A stretch of 38,236 bases of DNA from the NCBI GenBank assembly GCA_964460345.1, contig CAYWRO010000035.1, positions 1 through 38,236 of the forward strand, written 5' to 3'. Position numbers and translations under genes: made by a program. The notes under the pieces were generated by a model. The model saw only the letters and a list, made by a program, of their open reading frames with translations. It searched no databases and was not told the DNA's origin. Shown piece by piece: positions 32,394 through 38,236 of this stretch; position 1 is the first letter of the stretch, and every line of letters starts with the position of its first letter. The stretch comes from CAYWRO01 sp964460345 (GTDB lineage Bacteria; Planctomycetota; Phycisphaerae; Phycisphaerales; UBA1924).

Positions 32394-33236
32394 TCACACT
32401 GTCCCCCGCTGGCCGGGATAGATCGACCAAGTTCTTCGCGACGGGAGGTAAGCATCGTCGTTAACGAACGCGTCAAAGGCATCGGTGAGGCCGAGGAGTG
32501 GATGGATTCTTTGCCCGTATGCGCCTTTCGTTCCAAGAGCGTCGATGAGCGAGCCAAGCCATCGCGCGATCTGCAGGACATAGAACTGGCCCCAGCGCTG
32601 GACCACTCGGGTCTCGCCCGCCCGCCGCACAAGTCCAGACATAGTACCGATCGGCTGGCCCGCCTCGTCACCATGGAACACGGTGGCAGCGTCCCCAAGG
32701 ATCATCTCCAGCGTCTGGCCCGTGGCATCGTCCTTCGCCCGCTGCGACGGCTTGTAGTGCCTTGCGACGATCGGCTGCCCGACCTTCCGCCACCATTCCG
32801 CGATGGGATCAACGCTGTGACCGACTGATCCGTCCAGATAGTTCAGGTTGTAGTACCGCGTCGTCTCGGCGAAGTCCGAGAGTACCTCGATGATCGCATT
32901 ATGGATCGGATCGCTGGGCTTGGCGGCGAACGACCGCCCGGGATCAACCCTCGCCCCCGCCGCTTCACAAATCGGGATCAACGATACAAGATCGTGGCCC
33001 AGCTTCATGAGGCTCTTGTTGCTCGGGAACGTCCCGCCGTTCTGCATTGCGTAATCGGCCACGAAGGCGAGCTTGCCGGCTCGCTCGAATCCGATCGACA
33101 GGGCGAAAAACGCTTGGGAATAAATGCCCGGCATGGCGTGCTCGGCTTTGCCGAGCATCGTGACGCCGCGGGCGATGAGGGACGCGGAGAGTTGCGCCTC
33201 GCGCTGGACGGCTCGCCACCTCGCATCGAGACTCAT
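32394..33236 (-). CDS. AbiV-like helical protein of unknown function in the hsd operon
   Basis: The 280-residue, largely helical protein overlaps the hsdS stop by ATGA, which fixes the start. The N-terminal stretch FFALSIGFERAGKLAFVADYA followed by LMKLGHDLVSLI recalls the AbiV/HEPN-type pattern of an E-x2-GK helix and an HD-containing helix. I could not confirm this, and no clear R-x4-6-H motif is seen. It has no signal peptide. The position between hsdS and a HEPN gene suggests a defence role, either as a regulator or an effector, but this is context only. Confidence 0.6.
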   Translation of the reverse strand: MSLDARWRAVQREAQLSASLIARGVTMLGKAEHAMPGIYSQAFFALSIGFERAGKLAFVADYAMQNGGTFPSNKSLMKLGHDLVSLIPICEAAGARVDPGRSFAAKPSDPIHNAIIEVLSDFAETTRYYNLNYLDGSVGHSVDPIAEWWRKVGQPIVARHYKPSQRAKDDATGQTLEMILGDAATVFHGDEAGQPIGTMSGLVRRAGETRVVQRWGQFYVLQIARWLGSLIDALGTKGAYGQRIHPLLGLTDAFDAFVNDDAYLPSRRTWSIYPGQRGTV

Positions 33237-34648
33237 GCTGGCACCTCCTCCGCTCCAATCCGCACAGCACCCGACAGCAGCTTGGGGAGGAGCACATCTC
33301 GAACCGACGCGAGGATCCCGCTCTCCGAATGCCCCGATGCGAGCGCGGCGAACAGGGGCGCGGCGATCTCGCCAAACGCCGTACGGATCCACTCCGGCCC
33401 GACCACGACTCGCTTGCTCAGCAGATCGCCCGGCCTCACCCGCTGATGGCTGTTGGAGGTCCCCGACGCCCCCTGAGCCAAGTCATCGCGAAACTCGGTC
33501 TGCTGAAACTGGCAGTACAGGTAGTGCCGGTCCCAGCCATCTCGCGGGGTGAGAATCAGGAACTCCGTCGAGGCGATCTGGCGTCGGCCGTTCGGCGAGG
33601 GTGGCAGCCAGACGCGCGGAATCCGCGGGTTCAGCTTGGACAGCAGGACGCACCCATCTACCACCAGGAACTTATTACTCTTGATGGCAGAGCCCGGCTC
33701 CTCGACGGGATTCTGACCCGCGTCGAACGCCGGGATGCTGTAGTGCTCGAAAATCTCGTCGCGGTGGTCCTGCGGCTTCACCTGGGCCTTCGAGAGATCC
33801 GCCATATCCGCGACCGTTCCCACCTCCCACCCCTCCGGAATCAACCCGATCTCCGACTCCACCAGGCGTGTCGGGAGGGAGTCGAAGGCGGGCTGGGGCA
33901 TGGATGGGAAGGAGGTGGCGCCGGCGGCTTTGGCCTTGACGGGCTCGAAGTCAACGAACCACGCCCGGAAGATCGCCCGCGCCAGCCGCTCCAGCGCCCG
34001 CGCCGTCCGCCGGTTCTGCTCGATCTTGTCATCCAACGCCCCGAGCACACCGGCAATGGCACGCTGCTCATCGAGAGGGGGCACAGGCAGAGCTGCCTCT
34101 CTCAACGTTGTGAGAGGGCGCTGAATCTGCGGCACTCCCACCTGCGACACGCGACTCAAAAGGTAATGCTGGCCAGCTGGCGATCGCAGCCAGTAGTGCA
34201 AGTACTCCGGCAGCAGCTTGTCAGGGTCGCAGCGAACCCGGAGCATGCTGTTGCCCATGATGTAGCGACGAAAGCGTCTCTTGGCAGGCATCAGGCCAAT
34301 GTGGCCCAGCGATCCCTTGTGGACGAGCAGCACGTCACCGGGGAACGACTCAAACTTCGAAAGCCGATCTGCGTCCTCCTCGCTGATGAACACGAAATCA
34401 TCATCGTGAAAGCGACCCGAATTGACGTTCACTCCCCGGAGAAGCGGGACGCCGCTGGGGACGTATGCTTCAGGAGTGAGCGCTTTGCCGAAGGGACCGA
34501 TCTGCGTGGAATATGGCTCCGACGAGGCGCACTCGGCGATGGTACGAATGGGCCACGATGCGTTCGGCACTCCGTCGGTCCCATACGCCAACGGCTGCTC
34601 ACGCGGTCGCGACCTATGGCTGGGTGGTATCACGCTTCTGCTTCCCAA
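33233..34648 (-). CDS. hsdS: Type I restriction enzyme specificity subunit HsdS
   Basis: HsdS (up to 471 residues) sets the DNA target of the HsdMRS complex. The first target-recognition domain is about residues 30-180 and includes GVPLLRGVNVNSG and LVHKGSLGHIGL. A central helical repeat, LDEQRAIAGVLGALDDKIEQNRR, is followed by a second TRD. The C-terminal helix ends VRDVLLPKLLSG. The start is uncertain. The TTG at 34648 is the outer limit and overlaps the upstream gene by 35 bp, while GTG codons at 34633 and 34570 are also possible, the latter just before the first TRD. The first-TRD region is less GC-rich than the rest, as is common for exchanged TRDs. Its stop overlaps the next start by ATGA. 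Confidence 0.9.
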   Translation of the reverse strand: MGSRSVIPPSHRSRPREQPLAYGTDGVPNASWPIRTIAECASSEPYSTQIGPFGKALTPEAYVPSGVPLLRGVNVNSGRFHDDDFVFISEEDADRLSKFESFPGDVLLVHKGSLGHIGLMPAKRRFRRYIMGNSMLRVRCDPDKLLPEYLHYWLRSPAGQHYLLSRVSQVGVPQIQRPLTTLREAALPVPPLDEQRAIAGVLGALDDKIEQNRRTARALERLARAIFRAWFVDFEPVKAKAAGATSFPSMPQPAFDSLPTRLVESEIGLIPEGWEVGTVADMADLSKAQVKPQDHRDEIFEHYSIPAFDAGQNPVEEPGSAIKSNKFLVVDGCVLLSKLNPRIPRVWLPPSPNGRRQIASTEFLILTPRDGWDRHYLYCQFQQTEFRDDLAQGASGTSNSHQRVRPGDLLSKRVVVGPEWIRTAFGEIAAPLFAALASGHSESGILASVRDVLLPKLLSGAVRIGAEEVPA

Positions 34649-35804
34649 ATTGGAAGTACTCCATCTCGTTCACCAAGATCTGGGAAAAGCTATGTAGTTC
34701 ACCGTCGGCCAGCTGCTTGAGATGCTCTTCGTTGATCACAACGCAGGTTACACCGTCTTCGTGAAAGGCGCGTCGCAAGAGCGCCCGAGCAGCTTTGCCC
34801 TGCTTGACATCGCCGGTAACGCCTTTCTTTGAGAAGATGACGCCAAACTTGGAGTGCGTCTGTCGCATTCTGAACAGGAGATACCCAATCGCGGCAGCGT
34901 CCGCGGGGGACGACCAATTCTTGCACTCGCAGAGAAACTGCCTGCCGAACAGCTCCGTAGCGAAGGTGGGCGTTGGCGCAAGATTGCGAACGACAACATC
35001 ACTCTCGAACGCTTGATCCTGATCCAACAATTTCGGGCGAGGAACGCAGCCGGGCAGCGTCAGAAGTAGATACGTCGCAACCTGCTCCAAAGCGTCCCCG
35101 ATGGCGGCCGAGCTCGCATTGGTATCCCCGGAGATCTTGGCAAGAAGTGCCCGAAGATACGCGCGAGATAGTGGCCGTTCGCGCGTTCCCGCCGCGCGCT
35201 GGAGCGATTGCGGACCATGCCGCTCGTCGATCGCGAAGCGGCGCACAACCTCCTCCGGATGGCCCTCTGCCACAGACCAATCTCCAAATCTCTCGGCTTC
35301 CCCTTTGCAAGCGTCAGCGATCTCGTTCATCGCGTCGATAGCCGCGCTCGAAAGTCCGTGCAGATTCCGAAGCCATGCCCTGCCAACCCCACCGGTAGGG
35401 TTGCCTCCAAGGGCGTCATCCGCTTGGCAGTGCAAGAGCCACCAGACGGACGACGCGAAATCTCCGGCCGCATAATGAGTTCTGGCGAACTCAAGCGCCA
35501 GGAGTGCTTTGTACATCCGCTGCTTTGTCTCGAGTTGTCCATCGGTCACCGCGTTCCATATTTGCTCGAGGAGGCTCTCTGCTGCTGCGAACTCTCGCCA
35601 GGAACTAAGGGCTTGTGCGGCCAAATACGTTGCACTCAAGCCGTCATCCCGCTTCTGGGCTACTGATGGATCGGCATCCCCGCCCTTCTTGAATGCGGGA
35701 ATTAAAAGATCGAGCATCGTTGGAAAGAAAATGAGTCGCTTGGCAATATCCTGCTTGGCCTCGTCGACAAGCGCCATTGTTTTTTCAAGAAGTGGCTTGG
35801 TCAT
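34614..35804 (-). CDS. PD-(D/E)XK restriction-endonuclease-like protein between hsdM and hsdS
   Basis: The 396-residue protein is helical for about 230 residues and then carries a Mrr-like nuclease core. GDALEQVATYLL (Glu240), ESDVVV (Asp269) and FLCECKNWSS (Glu293-x-Lys295) match the E...D...ExK pattern of PD-(D/E)XK enzymes. A later GVIFSKKGVT strand also fits. Such proteins cut DNA in restriction or repair. It overlaps hsdM by 20 bp and hsdS by up to 35 bp, so it is certainly co-translated with them. The local sequence is AT-richer than hsdM, pointing to separate origin. It may add a second cleavage activity or act as an accessory subunit. I do not know a named family for this domain order. 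Confidence 0.75.
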   Translation of the reverse strand: MTKPLLEKTMALVDEAKQDIAKRLIFFPTMLDLLIPAFKKGGDADPSVAQKRDDGLSATYLAAQALSSWREFAAAESLLEQIWNAVTDGQLETKQRMYKALLALEFARTHYAAGDFASSVWWLLHCQADDALGGNPTGGVGRAWLRNLHGLSSAAIDAMNEIADACKGEAERFGDWSVAEGHPEEVVRRFAIDERHGPQSLQRAAGTRERPLSRAYLRALLAKISGDTNASSAAIGDALEQVATYLLLTLPGCVPRPKLLDQDQAFESDVVVRNLAPTPTFATELFGRQFLCECKNWSSPADAAAIGYLLFRMRQTHSKFGVIFSKKGVTGDVKQGKAARALLRRAFHEDGVTCVVINEEHLKQLADGELHSFSQILVNEMEYFQFGKQKRDTTQP

Positions 35805-37614
35805 GTTGCGATGAATTCCTTCGTAGCGCAGCTAACCGGCTGCACACCTCGTGTTCCAGTCGTCGCCCCTCCGCAAAGCACGCCTCCAACTCCGCCAAAA
35901 GCCGGGGATACTTCTCCGTGAACGGCTCCCCATCGTCCTCCTGTTCTTCCGCGCCGACGTAGCGCCCCGGCGTCAGCACGAAGCCGTGCTTCTCGATCTC
36001 TGCGATTGAGGCGGCCTTGCAGAAGCCGGGGACATCGGCGTAGGTCCACGCACCGTGTTCTTCTTCGCTCCACCACTCCGGCGCGGGCTCGCCGCGCCAC
36101 TTGCGGAAGGTATAGACGATGCGGCCGATGTCACTGTCGGGCTTGGGGTCTCCCTGGCCGTCGGCCAGCAGCGTCTCGCCGTCGTCGCCGCCGGAGAGCA
36201 CGCGCAGCGTCCGCGTCTGCATCGTGCCGAGCTTGCGGGCGTCGATGAAGAGGGTTTCGCCTTTGCGGCCGCCGGTGCGGTGCGGCGCGCCCCTGGGCAG
36301 GTTCTTGCCCGTCTTGTCGCGCGTCAGGAACCACAGGCAGACGGGGATGCCCGTCGTGTAGAAGAGCTGCGCCGGTAGGGCGACGATCGCATCCACCAGA
36401 TCCGCTTCGACGATCTTGCGCCGGATCTCCCCCTCGCCGCCGGAGCCGGAAGAGAGCGAGCCATTGGCCATGACGAACCCGGCGACCCCGCCGCCGCGGC
36501 CGTTGGGCGGGGCGAGGTGGTGGATGAAGTGCTGGATCCACGCATAGTTGGCGTTGCCGTTCGGCGGCTTGCCGAAGCGCCAGCGGGCGTCGCCTTCCAG
36601 CAGGTGCCCGGACCAGTCGCTGACGTTGAAGGGCGGGTTGGCGAGGATGTAGTCGGCCTTGAGGTCCGGGTGCAGGTTGCGCAGGAAGGTGTCGCCCGGC
36701 TGCGTGCCGAGGTTCGCCTCGATGCGGTGCATCGCCAGGTTCATGTGCGCGAGGCGCCACGTCGTCGGGTTTGATTCCTGCCCGAAGATGGAGATGTTGT
36801 GTTCGGTGGCGCGCTTGCCCTGGTGGGCCTCGATGAACTGCTGCGACTGGACGAACATGCCCCCCGAGCCGCAGCACGGGTCGTAGACGCGGCCCTCGTA
36901 CGGCTCGAGCATTTCGACGAGCAGGCGCACCACGCACCGCGGCGTGTAGAACTCGCCGCCGAGCTTGCCCTCCGCCTGGGCGAACTTGCCGAGGAAGTAC
37001 TCGTAGACGCGCCCGAGCGTGTCGCGCGCCTTCTTTCTCTCTCCCTTGAAGCCGATGTCGGCGATCTGGTCGATGAGCGTCTTGAGCTTCTCATGGGCGA
37101 CGCCGCGGCGGGCGTAGTCGCGCGGGAGCTTGTTCTTCAGCTTCGGGTTATCGCGCTCGACGGCGAGAATGGCGTCGTCGATGAGCGTGGCGATGTCGGC
37201 GCGGGTCGCCTGGTTCTGAAGGTTCGTCCAGCGGGCTTCGGGCGGCACCCAGAAGACGTTCTCCGCCGTGTACTCGTCCCGGCTCTCCAGCAGGGACTCG
37301 ACCTGGTCGGCGGGCATCTTCTCCGCGGCCAGTTCGGCCCTCAGTTCATCCCGCCGCGCTTCGAAGGCGTCGGAGATGTACTTGAGGAAGAGCAGCCCGA
37401 GGACGACGTGCTTGTACTCCGCGGCGTCCACCTGCCCGCGGAGGGCGTCGGCCATCTTCCAGAGCTTCTCGGCGTAGTCCAGCTCGGCCCGGCGCGGTTC
37501 GGACGCACCCGACCCGCCGCCCGCGACCGTCCCGTTGTCGCCGTTGCCCCGCCGCGGCTTGCCGCCGCCCGCCGCATCCCCGTTGTTTGCCTTCTTCCGT
37601 CCGCGCTTGGCCAT
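35785..37614 (-). CDS. hsdM: Type I DNA methyltransferase subunit HsdM
   Basis: HsdM is the N6-adenine methyltransferase of the complex; with HsdS it protects host DNA. The 609-residue protein has a low-complexity basic N-terminus, then a helical HsdM N12-like domain (about 45-200). The SAM motif follows: DPCCGSGGMFVQS starting at about 245, with NPPFNVSDW at about 326 as the target-adenine motif. The C-terminal tail is longer than usual. No truncation is seen. It starts the eight-gene operon; a TATACT box lies about 145 bp upstream on the minus strand. Confidence 0.95.
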   Translation of the reverse strand: MAKRGRKKANNGDAAGGGKPRRGNGDNGTVAGGGSGASEPRRAELDYAEKLWKMADALRGQVDAAEYKHVVLGLLFLKYISDAFEARRDELRAELAAEKMPADQVESLLESRDEYTAENVFWVPPEARWTNLQNQATRADIATLIDDAILAVERDNPKLKNKLPRDYARRGVAHEKLKTLIDQIADIGFKGERKKARDTLGRVYEYFLGKFAQAEGKLGGEFYTPRCVVRLLVEMLEPYEGRVYDPCCGSGGMFVQSQQFIEAHQGKRATEHNISIFGQESNPTTWRLAHMNLAMHRIEANLGTQPGDTFLRNLHPDLKADYILANPPFNVSDWSGHLLEGDARWRFGKPPNGNANYAWIQHFIHHLAPPNGRGGGVAGFVMANGSLSSGSGGEGEIRRKIVEADLVDAIVALPAQLFYTTGIPVCLWFLTRDKTGKNLPRGAPHRTGGRKGETLFIDARKLGTMQTRTLRVLSGGDDGETLLADGQGDPKPDSDIGRIVYTFRKWRGEPAPEWWSEEEHGAWTYADVPGFCKAASIAEIEKHGFVLTPGRYVGAEEQEDDGEPFTEKYPRLLAELEACFAEGRRLEHEVCSRLAALRRNSSQHDQATS

Positions 37615-37917
37615 GCCCGGTCACATCTCCCGCATCGCACGCCCGGGCGGACTTCTCCCGTCCCTCGCACCCTACCAGCGCGGCAGATCGCGCGGCCCTC
37701 CCTCCCGCGGAGCGGCACCCGTGGCTTGTTCTGATCGTTCACCTACCGCAGAGGCCCAGTATAACGGATGCCGGACCGGCTCCGCCACCCCGCCGCACAC
37801 GATTGAGGGAAAACCCTGGCGCGGCGTGGGAAGCTGGGGAGACTGGGGGCCGGCGGGCTGCCACCTGTGTGGCGGTACGAAAGTGAGGCCGGCGAGAAGA
37901 GGGCGAGGCGGACGGGG
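37615..37917. other. Intergenic region upstream of the hsd operon
   Basis: About 300 bp between the hsdM start and the hairpin after the HNH gene. It holds the presumed operon promoter (37758-37763). No further gene, repeat or clear operator was recognised; long open frames here on either strand are low-complexity and lack ribosome sites. Confidence 0.5.
37758..37763 (-). promoter_or_regulatory. Putative -10 box of the hsd operon
   Basis: On the minus strand TATACT (within GTTATACTGG) lies about 145 bp before hsdM. The -35 region is GC-rich and poorly conserved, and no TG extension is present. This is the best -10 in the gap. Confidence 0.35.
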
Positions 37918-37935
37918 GTGGGGGTGAGCCCCCAC
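37918..37935 (-). terminator. Hairpin after the HNH gene
   Basis: GTGGGGG-TGAG-CCCCCAC is a 7-bp stem with a 4-nt loop, 4 bp after the HNH stop on the minus strand. No T-run follows, so it is a weak terminator candidate that would separate the HNH gene from the hsd operon. Confidence 0.4.
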
Positions 37936-37939
37936 ACCT

Positions 37940-38236
37940 TCACCACTCGCGCGTGGTCTCCGGCCTGGGAACGTTGGTGATGTCGCGCCCGGCGCCGCGT
38001 CGGGAGTTGCAGGAGCGGTGGCATGGTCTGCCTTCGCCGCGCATCGTTCCTCCTCGCGCAAGCGGCACAACGTGGTCATAGGTGTATGACATCGGGTGCC
38101 TGTAGTCGAGGGTGTAGTCGATGGGGTGTCCGCATATCCAGCAGGGCAGATTCTCTCGCTGACCCTTCCGCTTGAGCGCTTTGGCTAGGTCCGCGTAAGC
38201 GTGGTTGCCGCGCCTGTCAACCGCCATCGGCAGCAC
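37940..38236 (-). CDS. HNH endonuclease (at window edge, start uncertain)
   Basis: An HNH-type nuclease of about 95-98 residues. CWICG gives a CxxC zinc-knuckle pair, followed by HPMSYTYDHVVPLARGG (the DHV-P-GG core with His and Asp) and CHRSCNSRRG, the final N/C segment. The whole matches the small HNH family found with phages and with bacterial defence genes. The candidate starts are ATG at 38227 or GTG at 38236, but the frame is open to the window edge, so the gene may begin further out. It is co-oriented with the hsd operon and separated from it by a hairpin and about 300 bp. A prophage link was considered, but no other phage gene is visible. Confidence 0.75.
   Translation of the reverse strand: MLPMAVDRRGNHAYADLAKALKRKGQRENLPCWICGHPIDYTLDYRHPMSYTYDHVVPLARGGTMRGEGRPCHRSCNSRRGAGRDITNVPRPETTREW

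Noticed and set aside
32394..33236. UGA recoding (selenocysteine or Trp) across the same-frame ORFs
   Set aside because: Ribosome-site-like sequences precede the HEPN and hsdR starts, other genes in the window end normally at TGA, and no SECIS-like element was recognised.
37940..38236. Prophage end suggested by the HNH gene
   Set aside because: No terminase, portal or integrase gene is in the window, and HNH nucleases are common outside phages.

Overview
The window is GC-rich, single-chromosome-type DNA, most likely from a planctomycete of the Phycisphaerae. Three lineage-typical markers support this. A secreted FG-GAP protein carries an N-terminal LEPR-XLL sorting motif. A second FG-GAP protein ends in two dockerin-like repeats and a terminal Cys-Pro. 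A pseudopilin-like protein combines a prepilin N-terminus with an H-X9-DG motif. No rRNA, tRNA or CRISPR array was found. No complete transposon was seen either.

Layout. 1-7.3 kb: a G-quadruplex-prone GC block, the LEPR-XLL FG-GAP protein, recA with a well-formed promoter and an operator-like inverted repeat, a dockerin-anchored FG-GAP protein, and the decayed 3' end of a sarcosine-oxidase-like gene. 7.4-11.8 kb: a copper module with a P1B ATPase (copA) and a secreted protein with four Cys-rich TRASH/YHS-like repeats, divergent from a double-domain universal stress protein. 11.9-16.5 kb: a secreted zincin-like protein and a MazG-like pyrophosphohydrolase on the minus strand, divergent from a lipoprotein pair (COG3014-like and LpoB-like) that probably acts at the envelope. 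16.6-22.9 kb: the pseudopilin, folD with all three catalytic-pocket residues substituted, a secreted alpha/beta hydrolase, ligA, a 135-bp inverted-repeat element and a CYTH protein. 22.9-26.8 kb: a hairpin-rich 42-bp tandem array lying between convergent genes, a heptanucleotide repeat, a third FG-GAP protein, and a small Fn3 protein with a textbook terminator.

27.1-37.6 kb is a minus-strand type I restriction-modification operon in the order hsdM, PD-(D/E)XK protein, hsdS, AbiV-like helical protein, small hsdS-tail-like ORF, HEPN protein, second PD-(D/E)XK protein, hsdR. The five extra genes sit inside the hsd operon with overlapping or zero-gap junctions. Several are visibly less GC-rich than hsdM and hsdR. 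This nested defence island is the best candidate for an undescribed system. An HNH endonuclease gene reaches the right edge.

The other strongest observations are the FolD active-site changes and the 42-bp array, whose paired arms change together. All functional calls come from reading motifs by eye. No database search was run.
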